NCBI GenBank assembly: GCA_036496805.1
Contig: DASXKN010000029.1
Location: 186,001-250,000 of the forward strand
DNA length: 64,000 nt
Reading direction: 5' to 3'
Source: SZAS-103 sp036496805
GTDB lineage: Bacteria; Pseudomonadota; Gammaproteobacteria; Xanthomonadales; Xanthomonadaceae
The notes below the pieces were generated by a model. That model searched no databases. It was given only the letters and a program-made list of their open reading frames with translations, and had not been told where the DNA came from. Made by a program: the position numbers and the translations under genes. Below are positions 41,972 through 50,349 of this stretch, piece after piece (position 1 is the first letter of the stretch; every line of letters starts with the position of its first letter).

Positions 41972-42517
41972 ATGTCCGCCGGCTTGCCCGAAACACTGGA
42001 TGCATGGCGCGCGGTGGCGGCGCAGCGTTCGTTCGAGGGCTCGGTGCCGCTGAAGTCGATGCCGCGCCTGTGCGAGGCGTTGGAGCAGCCGGAAGGCGAG
42101 TGCCATTACGTGCTGGAGTTCGGTCGCGGAACGCTCGGCGTTCCCGGGGTCGAGATCCGCGCGCAAGCGGAGCTGCCGCTGGCCTGCCAGCGCAGCCTGC
42201 GGCGTTTCCTGCTGCCGGTTCGGGTGGCGCAGAAGCTGGCGCTGCTGACGAGCGAAGGACAGGAGGAGTCGTTGCCGGAAGAGTACGAAGCGCTGCTGCT
42301 CGATTCCGAAGGCACGATCCGCCCGCTGGACCTGGTCGAGGACGAATTGATCCTCGCCCTGCCGGTGGTGCCGGTCGACCCCGCCAGCGATCCGGTCGAG
42401 TCGAACTGGCCGGCGTCGTCGGATGGTGGCGCGGTGACGGATGCAACACCCGCACGCGAGAATCCGTTCTCGGTGCTGGCGACGATGAAACAGAACAGGC
42501 AACGCGACCGGTCCTGA
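41972..42517 (+). CDS. YceD family protein (DUF177, 23S rRNA accumulation)
   Basis: Protein of 181 aa from ATG 41972, family YceD/DUF177, needed for normal 23S rRNA levels in some bacteria and plants. Typical: ELPLACQRSLRRFLLPV, LDLVEDELILALPVVPV (conserved acidic D-x-x-EDE-LIL block) and the end ENPFSVLATMK. It is 30 bases before rpmF in the usual pair. Confidence 0.92.
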   Translation: MSAGLPETLDAWRAVAAQRSFEGSVPLKSMPRLCEALEQPEGECHYVLEFGRGTLGVPGVEIRAQAELPLACQRSLRRFLLPVRVAQKLALLTSEGQEESLPEEYEALLLDSEGTIRPLDLVEDELILALPVVPVDPASDPVESNWPASSDGGAVTDATPARENPFSVLATMKQNRQRDRS

Positions 42518-42547
42518 TCCGACCGGTCGAACATTCGGAGATACACC

Positions 42548-42742
42548 ATGGCAGTCCAGAAATCCCGCGTTTCCCCTTCCCGCAAGGGCATGCGCCAGGC
42601 GCACGACGCGTTGAGCGCGAAGCAGCTCTCGACCGACAAGACCAGCGGCGAGACCCACATCCGCCACCACATCACCAAGGACGGCTACTACCGCGGCCGC
42701 CAGGTGATCGAGCCGAAGAACGCCGTCGAAATCGACGACTGA
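42548..42742 (+). CDS. rpmF: 50S ribosomal protein L32
   Basis: 64 aa, MAVQKSRVSPSRKGMRQAHD and HIRHHITKDGYYRGRQVI are diagnostic. No CxxC zinc pairs, so it is the zinc-free form. Conserved position after yceD. plsX, often next in other proteobacteria, is absent here. Confidence 0.98.
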   Translation: MAVQKSRVSPSRKGMRQAHDALSAKQLSTDKTSGETHIRHHITKDGYYRGRQVIEPKNAVEIDD

Positions 42743-42754
42743 GCACTTGCGCTT

Positions 42755-42813
42755 ATGCGATGCCTTAACGGCATCGCATGCGAGTGCGAAGGCCGCGGGC
42801 AGGAGCCCGCGGC
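42755..42813 (+). repeat. two strong hairpins between rpmF and fabH
   Basis: A 10-bp stem at 42755-42779 (ATGCGATGCC, loop TTAAC) and a 9-bp stem at 42792-42813 (GCCGCGGGC, loop AGGA) follow rpmF. Neither has a T-run; they may attenuate or process the transcript. The rest of the 217-base gap up to the fabH start shows no gene. Confidence 0.6.
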
Positions 42814-42959
42814 GAGGTTGCTTGGCGAGGCCGGGAAGGCCGAGCTTAGCAACAGTTCGCGCGCCAGCGCGATGGCATCGAACCCGACAGCGCAGTAGAG
42901 CTAATGCTTCGGCTGCCCACCGCAACGATGTCTCGACCGCTTTTCGACAGGAGAACGTG

Positions 42960-43949
42960 GTGACGCAACCGTCGCAGCGCGTGTACTCGCGCATTGCCGG
43001 CACCGGCAGCTATCTGCCCGAGAAGGTGCTGACCAACGACGACCTCGCGCAGTTCGTCCAGACCAGCGACGAATGGATCCGCGAGCGCACCGGCATCCGC
43101 CAGCGCCACATCGCGGCCGAGGGCCAGACCACCAGCGACCTCGGCTACGAGGCCGGCCTTCGCGCGCTCGAAGCCGCCGGCGTGGCCGCGTCCGAGATCG
43201 AGCTGATCGTGGTCGGCACCACCACGCCCGACCTGATCTTCCCGTCCAGCGCCTGCCTCGTGCAGCACAAGCTCGGCGCGAACGGCTGCATGGCCTTCGA
43301 CGTCAATGCCGCCTGCTCGGGCTTCATGTACGCGCTCTCGATCGCCGACCAGTTCATCCGCGCCGGCACGGTCAGGACCGCGCTGGTGATCGGCGCCGAG
43401 ACGCTCACGCGCATGCTCGACTGGTCGGACCGCGCGACTTGCGTGCTGTTCGCCGACGGCGCCGGCGCGGTGGTGCTCAAGGCCGACGAAGAGACCGGCA
43501 TCATCTCCACCCACATGCACGCCGACGGCGCCTACAAGCAACTGCTGTGGAATCCGGTCGGCGTCTCGGCGGGCTTCAAGCACGACGAGAAGAACGCCGG
43601 CGTACGCGTATTGATGACCGGCAACGAGGTCTTCAAGGTCGCGGTGAAAACCCTCGATGCGGTCGTCGAGGAGACCCTCGCCGCCAACAACATCGATCGC
43701 CACGCGATCGACTGGCTGATCCCGCACCAGGCCAACCTGCGCATCATCCAGGCCACCGCCAAGCGCCTGGACATGCCGATGGAGCGCGTGATCGTGACCG
43801 TGGATCGCCACGGCAACACCTCCTCCGGCTCGGTGCCGCTGGCCCTCGACGAAGCCGTGCGCTCGGGCAAGGTCCAGCGCGGCCAGCTATTGCTGCTGGA
43901 AGCCTTCGGCGGCGGCTTCACCTGGGGCTCGGCGCTGCTGCGCTACTGA
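42960..43949 (+). CDS. fabH: beta-ketoacyl-ACP synthase III
   Basis: Starts fatty-acid synthesis by condensing acetyl-CoA (or other acyl-CoA) with malonyl-ACP; 329 aa from GTG 42960 (AGGAG six bases upstream; GTG 42957 also possible). Catalytic triad Cys119 (NAACSGFMYA), His256 (LIPHQANLRI), Asn286 (HGNTSSGSVP). The fab cluster resumes after the GT2 gene. Confidence 0.97.
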   Translation: MTQPSQRVYSRIAGTGSYLPEKVLTNDDLAQFVQTSDEWIRERTGIRQRHIAAEGQTTSDLGYEAGLRALEAAGVAASEIELIVVGTTTPDLIFPSSACLVQHKLGANGCMAFDVNAACSGFMYALSIADQFIRAGTVRTALVIGAETLTRMLDWSDRATCVLFADGAGAVVLKADEETGIISTHMHADGAYKQLLWNPVGVSAGFKHDEKNAGVRVLMTGNEVFKVAVKTLDAVVEETLAANNIDRHAIDWLIPHQANLRIIQATAKRLDMPMERVIVTVDRHGNTSSGSVPLALDEAVRSGKVQRGQLLLLEAFGGGFTWGSALLRY

Positions 43950-44064
43950 TCCCGTTGCTGGCCCGGACTTCGTGTCCGGCATGGATCCCCGGGGCGATGG
44001 CCGACGCTGTTTCAAGCAATAATCCGTCCAGGTCCTTCTCCCATGGAGGACTTCGGGATCGTCC

Positions 44065-45084
44065 ATGGATTCGGCGCTCAAGATCGCGGTTGTCATTCCC
44101 TGCCACCGGGTGCGGCGGCACGTCCAGGGCGTGATCGCCGGCATCGGGCCGGAGGTCGCGCGCATCTACGTCGTCGACGACGCCTGCCCGGAGCAGTCCG
44201 GACAACTCGTGCGCGACGAGTGCCGCGATCCGCGCGTGGTGGTGATCGTGAACGAGCGCAACCTCGGCGTGGGCGGCGCCACGCTGCGCGGCTACCGTCG
44301 CGCCATCGACGACGGCATGGACATCATCGTGAAGATGGATGGCGACGGGCAGATGGATCCGGCCATGCTGGCGCGCCTGGTGCGTCCGATCGCCGCCGGG
44401 ATCGCCGACTACAGCAAGGGCAACCGTTTCTTCGACCTGCGCGGCGTGCAGCAGATGCCATGGCTGCGCACCTTCGGCAATGCGGCGCTGTCCCTGCTTT
44501 CCAAGCTGTCCAGCGGCTACTGGAACCTGTTCGATCCCACCAACGGCTACACCGCGATCGACAGCCTGACCGCGGCCAAGCTTCCCTTCGAGAAGATCAG
44601 CCAGCGCTACTTCTTCGAATCCGACATGCTGTTCCGGCTCAACCTCGCCCGCGCGGTGGTCGTCGACGTGCCGATGGACGCGCACTACGGCGACGAGGAA
44701 AGCAGCCTGCGGATCGCGCGTGCGCTGTTCGAGTTCGCCGGCAAGCACGTGCTCAACTTCCTGAAGCGGATCTTCTACGGCTACTACCTGCGCGACATGT
44801 CGGTCGCCTCGTTCGAGCTGGTCTTCGGCCTGATCCTCACGGTCTTCGGCGCGGTCTTCGGCAGCCTGTCCTGGATCCATGCCGCATCGCTGCACACCAC
44901 GGCGTCCGCGGGTACCGTCATGCTCGCCGCGCTGCCGCTGCTGGTGGGCTTGCAACTGTTGCTGGCCTTCCTCAACTTCGACATCGCCGCGGTGCCGAGG
45001 GTCCCGCTGCAGCAGCTCCTGCGCGATCATCCGCAGCATCAGGCCGGATCGATGCCGCGCGCCGAACCGGTTTCGCACCCGTGA
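44065..45084 (+). CDS. GT2 family membrane glycosyltransferase inserted in the fab cluster
   Basis: Polyprenyl-phosphate sugar transferase-like protein (DPM1/GT2), 339 aa. GT-A domain: IAVVIPCHRVRRHV, VVDDACPE, NLGVGGATLRGYRRA, DIIVKMDGDGQMDP. Two C-terminal helices (about 250-275 and 285-310) anchor it. It may load a sugar on a lipid carrier, which would supply the GT39-like enzyme 4 kb away, but that link is only a guess. Its place between fabH and fabD is unusual; codon use is like the neighbours. Confidence 0.88.
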   Translation: MDSALKIAVVIPCHRVRRHVQGVIAGIGPEVARIYVVDDACPEQSGQLVRDECRDPRVVVIVNERNLGVGGATLRGYRRAIDDGMDIIVKMDGDGQMDPAMLARLVRPIAAGIADYSKGNRFFDLRGVQQMPWLRTFGNAALSLLSKLSSGYWNLFDPTNGYTAIDSLTAAKLPFEKISQRYFFESDMLFRLNLARAVVVDVPMDAHYGDEESSLRIARALFEFAGKHVLNFLKRIFYGYYLRDMSVASFELVFGLILTVFGAVFGSLSWIHAASLHTTASAGTVMLAALPLLVGLQLLLAFLNFDIAAVPRVPLQQLLRDHPQHQAGSMPRAEPVSHP

Positions 45085-45276
45085 GGCCCGCTGGCTCGTC
45101 GATGGCTTCCTCGCGATCGCGCTGAGCGGCCCAGGAGAAGCGCGTTCGCTACCTGTGTGGTCACGCTCCACGCCGCTCGCGGATGCTTCACGGCTTCGTC
45201 CAGCAGGTCGATCGAGACGTTCTTGCGCGATGCCGCTTACAATGGCGGCCTTTCCCCGCATCCATCATCAGGCCCG

Positions 45277-46233
45277 ATGTCAGCCAACTCCGTTTCCCCG
45301 AAGCTCGCCTTCGTGTTTCCCGGACAGGGATCGCAGGCAGTCGGCATGATGGCCGAACTCGCCGCCGTGAATCCGCAGGTGCGCGAAGCCTTCGCGGAGG
45401 CCTCCGACGGCGCCGGCGTCGATCTCTGGGCGTTGTCGCAGGACGGTCCGGATGCCGAGCTCAACCGCACCGAATTCACCCAGCCGGCCCTGCTCGCCGC
45501 GGGCATCGCCGCATGGCGCGCCTGGCATGCGGCCGGCGGTGCGCGGCCCGCGCTGCTCGCGGGGCATAGCCTCGGCGAATACACGGCCCTGGTAGCGGCC
45601 AATGCGCTGTCGCTGCACGACGCGGCCGCCCTCGTGCGCGAGCGCGGTCGGCTGATGCAGGAGGCGGTGCCGGCGGGTGTCGGCGCGATGGCCGCGGTGC
45701 TCGGCGCCGAGGACGACCTGATCGCCGAGATCTGCGAGCACGTCGCCGGCGATGAAATCGTCGCGCCGGCCAACTACAACAGTCCTGGCCAGACCGTGAT
45801 CGCCGGCCACGCGGCGGCGGTGGATCGCGCCCTGGCGATGCTCGCCGAGCGCGGCGTGCGCAAGACGGTGAAGCTGCCGGTGTCGGTGCCTTCGCACACC
45901 GCGCTGATGCGCGGCGCAGCGGACAAGCTCGCCGCGCGCATGGCGTCGCTCGCCTGGCGCGTGCCGTCGATCGCGGTCGTGCAGAACGCCGACGTGCGCA
46001 GTTTCGACGACCTGCCGGCGATCCGCGATGCGCTCGCGCGCCAGCTCTACCAACCCGTGCAATGGACCGGCTGCGTGCAGGAACTGCGCGATCGCGGCAT
46101 CGCGCAGGTGGTCGAATGCGGCCCCGGCAAGGTGCTTTCCGGCCTGATCAAGCGCATCGACCGCGCGCTCGACGCCCGTGCGATCGGCACGCCTTCCGAC
46201 TTCGGCATCGCACTCGAGGAATTCAAGGCATGA
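45277..46233 (+). CDS. fabD: malonyl-CoA:ACP malonyltransferase
   Basis: Transfers malonate to ACP; 318 aa from ATG 45277. Nucleophile Ser98 in GHSLGEY, His207 in VPSHTALM, plus GQGSQ oxyanion region (FVFPGQGSQ). The upstream 192-base gap has a consensus-like -10 (TACAAT, 45238-45243) without a clear -35, so a local promoter is possible. ATGA overlap with fabG. Confidence 0.97.
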   Translation: MSANSVSPKLAFVFPGQGSQAVGMMAELAAVNPQVREAFAEASDGAGVDLWALSQDGPDAELNRTEFTQPALLAAGIAAWRAWHAAGGARPALLAGHSLGEYTALVAANALSLHDAAALVRERGRLMQEAVPAGVGAMAAVLGAEDDLIAEICEHVAGDEIVAPANYNSPGQTVIAGHAAAVDRALAMLAERGVRKTVKLPVSVPSHTALMRGAADKLAARMASLAWRVPSIAVVQNADVRSFDDLPAIRDALARQLYQPVQWTGCVQELRDRGIAQVVECGPGKVLSGLIKRIDRALDARAIGTPSDFGIALEEFKA

Positions 46234-46979
46234 ACACGCAGCAACCCCTGGCAGGCGAGGTCGCCCTCGTCACCGGCGCCAGCCGCGGCATCGGCGCGGC
46301 GATCGCGGACGAACTCGCGGCGCAGGGCGCGAAGGTGATCGGCACCGCGACCACCGAAGCCGGCGCGGCCGCGATCGGCGAGCGCCTTTCCGCGCACGGT
46401 GGTGCAGGGCGCATGCTCAACGTCACCGACGGCGCCGCGATCGACGCGCTGATCGATGCCGTCGCGAAGGAATCCGGCCCCATCTCCATCCTCGTCAACA
46501 ACGCCGGCATCACCCGCGACAACCTGCTGATGCGGATGAAGGAGGAGGACTGGCAGGCGATCATCGACACCAACCTGACCTCGGTCTTCCGCACCTCGAA
46601 AGCGGTGATGCGCGCGATGATGAAGGCGCGCAAGGGCCGCATCATCAACATCGCCTCGGTGATCGGCCTGACCGGCAACCCGGGACAGGCGAACTACGCG
46701 GCGGCCAAGGCCGGCATCATCGCGTTCAGCAAGTCGCTGGCGCGCGAGATCGGCTCGCGGGGCATCACCGTCAACGTGGTCGCGCCGGGCTTCATCGACA
46801 CCGACATGACCCGCGCGCTGCCGGAAGAGGGCAAGAAGGCGATGCTGTCGCAGATCGCGCTCGGCCGCTTCGGTGACGCCAGCGACATCGCCAGGGCGGT
46901 CGCCTTCCTCGCCGGCCCGTCGGCGGCCTACATCACCGGCGAGACGCTGCACGTCAACGGCGGCATGTACATGCCTTGA
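46230..46979 (+). CDS. fabG: 3-oxoacyl-ACP reductase
   Basis: NADPH-dependent SDR, 249 aa, reduces ketoacyl-ACP. TGASRGIG cofactor loop, NNAG, active Ser143 (NIASVIGL), Tyr156 and Lys160 (YAAAKAG), and the NGGMYMP end. Overlaps fabD by four bases (ATGA). Confidence 0.97.
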   Translation: MNTQQPLAGEVALVTGASRGIGAAIADELAAQGAKVIGTATTEAGAAAIGERLSAHGGAGRMLNVTDGAAIDALIDAVAKESGPISILVNNAGITRDNLLMRMKEEDWQAIIDTNLTSVFRTSKAVMRAMMKARKGRIINIASVIGLTGNPGQANYAAAKAGIIAFSKSLAREIGSRGITVNVVAPGFIDTDMTRALPEEGKKAMLSQIALGRFGDASDIARAVAFLAGPSAAYITGETLHVNGGMYMP

Positions 46980-47092
46980 ACCGCTTCACGGAGCGCATAC
47001 GCCCGCGTATCCGCTCGGGATGTTGCGCGCGCGGGTTTCCACTACAATACGCGGCCATGCCGGCCGGCATTCCTACACCTTGAGGGTCACAC

Positions 47093-47332
47093 ATGAGCAC
47101 CATCGAAGAACGCGTCAAGAAGATCGTCGTCGAGCAGCTGGGCGTCAAGGAAGAGGATGTCACCAACAACGCCTCGTTCGTGGACGACCTCGGCGCGGAT
47201 TCGCTCGACACCGTCGAGCTGGTGATGGCGCTGGAAGAGGAGTTCGAGTGCGAGATCCCGGACGAGGACGCGGAGAAGATCACCAGCGTGCAGCAGGCGA
47301 TCGACTACGTGAAGGCCCACGTCAAGTCCTGA
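47093..47332 (+). CDS. acpP: acyl carrier protein
   Basis: 79 aa; Ser37 in GADSLDTVEL carries phosphopantetheine. Strongly acidic and codon-biased, as expected for an abundant protein. A TACAAT -10-like hexamer at 47043-47048 lies 45 bases upstream with no good -35. A strong terminator follows, so acpP is probably also made as a short abundant mRNA. Confidence 0.98.
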   Translation: MSTIEERVKKIVVEQLGVKEEDVTNNASFVDDLGADSLDTVELVMALEEEFECEIPDEDAEKITSVQQAIDYVKAHVKS

Positions 47333-47416
47333 TCGGTCGGTCCCGGACGAAGCCGGGCCGCCCGCGGCCTGACTTCCGCGGGAGAACAGGGCGATGAGCC
47401 AGTCGCAATGAATCAT

Positions 47417-47450
47417 GCACAAGGCCGCGTGTCGCGGCCTTGTGCTTTTG
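47417..47450 (+). terminator. intrinsic terminator after acpP
   Basis: Perfect 13-bp stem (GCACAAGGCCGCG, loop TGT) followed by TTTTG. Two or three degraded relatives of the same stem follow up to about 47560, before fabF. It should cut off much of the acpP message. Confidence 0.88.
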
Positions 47451-47560
47451 CAAAGTGGCGCAACCGCGCGTAGCGGCCCTGTGCTCCTACAAGTTGGCGC
47501 ACCGCGTGTCGCGGCTCTGCGCTCGGTACGGAAGACGCGCGTCGCGGCGGCAGATCCGCA
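47451..47560. repeat. degenerate repeats related to the acpP terminator
   Basis: Units such as CCGCGCGTAGCGG, then CTCCTACAAGTTGGCGC, and CCGCGTGTCGCGG repeat with about 40-base spacing. They echo the terminator stem and the common TGTAGGAGC-type intergenic motif of related genera (read on the opposite strand). No gene is seen between acpP and fabF. Confidence 0.6.
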
Positions 47561-47582
47561 CAGGCGCGCAGCGGAGGATCGG

Positions 47583-48821
47583 ATGAGTCATCGTCGCGTC
47601 GTGATCACGGGCATGGGCATCATTTCGCCGGTCGGCAACGACCTGGCGTCGGCCTGGGCGAGCATCGTCAACGGTCGCTCGGGCATCGGCCCGATCACCC
47701 ATTTCGACACCACCGGTTTCGCGACCACGATCGCCGGCGAAGTGCGCGACTTCGAGCCGACGAAGTACGTGTCGCCGAAGGACGTCAAGAAGATGGACCC
47801 GTTCATCCACTACGGCGTCGCCGCCGGGATGGACGCGATGGCCGATGCCGGCCTGGAAGTCACCGATGCCAACGCCGAACGCATCGGCGCGATCATCGGC
47901 TCGGGCATCGGCGGCATCGCCGGCATCGAGAAGACCTCGATCGCCTGGCACGAAGGCGGCCCGCGCAAGATTTCGCCGTTCTACGTGCCCTCGACCATCA
48001 TCAACATGGTCTCGGGCCAGCTGTGCATCCTCAAGGGCCTCAAGGGCCCGAACTTCTCCGCGGTTTCCGCCTGCGCGACCTCGAACCACAGCATCGGCAC
48101 CGCGATGCGCATGATCCAGTACGGCGACGCCGACATCATGGTCGCGGGCGGCGCCGAGTACGGCGCTTCGCCGACCTCGGTCGGCGGCTTCTGCGCGATG
48201 AAGGCGATGTCCACCCGCAACGACGACCCGACGCGCGCCAGCCGCCCGTGGGATCGCGACCGCGACGGCTTCGTGCTCGGCGACGGCGCCGGCGTGCTCG
48301 TGCTCGAGGAGTACGAATCGGCGAAAGCGCGCGGCGCGCGCATCTACTGCGAACTCGCCGGCTACGGTGCGACCTCCGACGCTTTCCACATGACCGCGCC
48401 GAGCGAGAACGGCGAGGGTCCGGCGCGCTGCATGGGCATCGCCATGCGCGATGCGAAGGTCGCCGCGACCGACGTCGAATACGTCAACGCGCACGGCACG
48501 TCCACGCCGCTGGGCGACGTCGCCGAGACGCTCGCGCTCAAGCGCGCGCTCGGCGATCACGCCTACAAGACGATGGTCAGCTCGACCAAGTCGATGACCG
48601 GCCACTTGCTCGGAGCCGCCGGCGGCGTCGAGGCGATCTTCTGCGTGCTCGCGCTCCACAACGGCGTGATTCCGCCGACGATCAACCTCGACAACCCGGG
48701 CGAAGGCTGCGACCTCGATTACGTGCCGAACGTCGCGCGCGAGAGGAAGATCAGCGTCGCGGTGTCGAACGGCTTCGGCTTCGGCGGCACCAACGGCACC
48801 CTGGTGTTCCGCGCGATCTGA
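47583..48821 (+). CDS. fabF: beta-ketoacyl-ACP synthase II
   Basis: Elongating condensing enzyme, 412 aa from ATG 47583 with GGAGG upstream. Catalytic Cys164 (SACATSNH), His304 (NAHGTSTPLGD), His341 (MTGHLLGAAG), and the C-terminal NGFGFGGTNGTLVF. It ends the fab set. Confidence 0.97.
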   Translation: MSHRRVVITGMGIISPVGNDLASAWASIVNGRSGIGPITHFDTTGFATTIAGEVRDFEPTKYVSPKDVKKMDPFIHYGVAAGMDAMADAGLEVTDANAERIGAIIGSGIGGIAGIEKTSIAWHEGGPRKISPFYVPSTIINMVSGQLCILKGLKGPNFSAVSACATSNHSIGTAMRMIQYGDADIMVAGGAEYGASPTSVGGFCAMKAMSTRNDDPTRASRPWDRDRDGFVLGDGAGVLVLEEYESAKARGARIYCELAGYGATSDAFHMTAPSENGEGPARCMGIAMRDAKVAATDVEYVNAHGTSTPLGDVAETLALKRALGDHAYKTMVSSTKSMTGHLLGAAGGVEAIFCVLALHNGVIPPTINLDNPGEGCDLDYVPNVARERKISVAVSNGFGFGGTNGTLVFRAI

Positions 48822-48868
48822 ACGCAAGGGCCCGTCGCGATTCCGCGGCCGGCGAGGGTTCCGCCACG

Positions 48869-50308
48869 ATGGAAGGGCAGGCAGGGAACGGCACGGTGCG
48901 GCGAGCGGCCGCTCCCGCTGCACTCGTGCGCGCGCTTGGCGCGAATGTCGACCTGCTCGGATTGCACGCGGCGCTGCCGCAACGCTATCCCTTGCTGCTC
49001 GAGAGCGTGGCCGACGGCACGCCGCACGCGCGCTGGGACCTGCTGTTCGTCGGCAATGGCGACGGCATCGTCCGCGATGCGCGCGGGACGCGGACGCTGG
49101 ACGGGCGCGCGATAGCGGGATCGTTCCTCGATGCCCTCGATGCCGCGTGGCAAGACGAACAGCCGATGTTTTCCCCTCTCCCGTCGGAAGAGGGACGTCA
49201 AACGCTGCCTTTCGGCGGCGGATGGGCGCTGTACCTCGGCTACGAACTGGTCGCGGAGATCGAGCCGACGCTCGCGCTGCCGGCGCCCGGAGACGATGCG
49301 CTCCCGACCGCGCTCGCGCTGCGCTGCCCGGCGGCGCTGCTGCGCGAACGCGGAACCGGCAACGTGCTGGCCGTTGCCGAAGCGGGGCATGAAGCCATGC
49401 TCGATGCGATCGCGTGCGACATCGCCGACCGAGCGGACGCGACCGCGACGAGCGTAGGGCACGCCGTACCGTGGATACCACCACTCGCGATCGACGACGA
49501 CGCGCCCGAGCGATTCCTCCACGGCGTCGAACGCGTCCACGAGCACCTGCTCGCGGGTGACGTATTCCAGGTCAACCTCTCGCGCGCGTGGCGGGCGCGC
49601 TTCGCATCGCCCCCGCCACCCGGCGCGGTGTACGCGCGGCTGCGCAGCGCCAACCCCGCACCCTTCGCGGCCTCGTTCGTGCAGCCCGGATGGTCGATCG
49701 CGAGTTCGTCGCCCGAGCGCCTGCTCAGTGTCCGCGACTGCATCGTCGAGACCCGCCCCATCGCCGGCACGCGCCCGCGCCTGGCGGGCGATGACGAGGC
49801 CGCGCGCGTGCGCGAACTCGTCGGCCATCCCAAGGAACGCGCCGAACACGTGATGCTGATCGACCTCGAGCGCAACGACCTCGGCCGCGTCTGCGTGCCC
49901 GGCAGCGTCGAGGTCGACGAGCTGATGGTGGTGGAGAGCTACGCCCACGTGCACCACATCGTCTCCAACGTGCGCGGCCGGCTGCGCGAGGGCGTCACGC
50001 CCGCGCAGGCGATCCGCGCGGTGTTTCCCGGCGGCACGATCACCGGCTGCCCGAAGGTGCGTTGCATGGAGATCATTGCCGCGCTCGAAGGCGTCGGCCG
50101 CGGCGAATACACCGGCGCGATCGGCTACCTCGACCGCAGCGGCGACATGGACCTCAACATCCTGATCCGCACCCTGTGCCAGGTTGGCGATACGGTGTCG
50201 TTCCGCGCCGGCGCCGGCATCGTCGCCGATTCGGTGGCGGCACTGGAACTCGACGAGACGCGGGCCAAGGCGCGCGGGCTTCTTCGCGCGCTCGGTGTCG
50301 CCGAATGA
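48869..50308 (+). CDS. pabB: aminodeoxychorismate synthase component I
   Basis: Chorismate-using enzyme that makes aminodeoxychorismate for folate with PabA; 479 aa from ATG 48869. Motifs: FQVNLSRAWRARF, SPERLLSV, TRPIAGTRPRLAGDDEAARV (PIAGT), LIDLERNDLGRVC, GGTITGCPKVRCMEII. Around residues 98-110 a short palindromic stretch (CCTCTCCC...AGAGGG) encodes SPLPSEEGR, possibly an inserted repeat. The 3' end is partly duplicated between pabB and pabC. Confidence 0.95.
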   Translation: MEGQAGNGTVRRAAAPAALVRALGANVDLLGLHAALPQRYPLLLESVADGTPHARWDLLFVGNGDGIVRDARGTRTLDGRAIAGSFLDALDAAWQDEQPMFSPLPSEEGRQTLPFGGGWALYLGYELVAEIEPTLALPAPGDDALPTALALRCPAALLRERGTGNVLAVAEAGHEAMLDAIACDIADRADATATSVGHAVPWIPPLAIDDDAPERFLHGVERVHEHLLAGDVFQVNLSRAWRARFASPPPPGAVYARLRSANPAPFAASFVQPGWSIASSSPERLLSVRDCIVETRPIAGTRPRLAGDDEAARVRELVGHPKERAEHVMLIDLERNDLGRVCVPGSVEVDELMVVESYAHVHHIVSNVRGRLREGVTPAQAIRAVFPGGTITGCPKVRCMEIIAALEGVGRGEYTGAIGYLDRSGDMDLNILIRTLCQVGDTVSFRAGAGIVADSVAALELDETRAKARGLLRALGVAE

Positions 50309-50349
50309 GCACGCGTGGCCTGCTGCGCGCGCTCGGCGCCGACGCATGA
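50305..50349 (+). CDS. possible 14-codon coupling ORF between pabB and pabC
   Basis: ATG 50305 overlaps the pabB stop (ATGA), runs 14 codons (MSTRGLLRALGADA) and its stop overlaps the pabC ATG (ATGA). Its sequence copies the PabB end (GLLRALG). It would relay ribosomes from pabB to pabC. It may simply be a product of duplication. Confidence 0.35.
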   Translation: MSTRGLLRALGADA

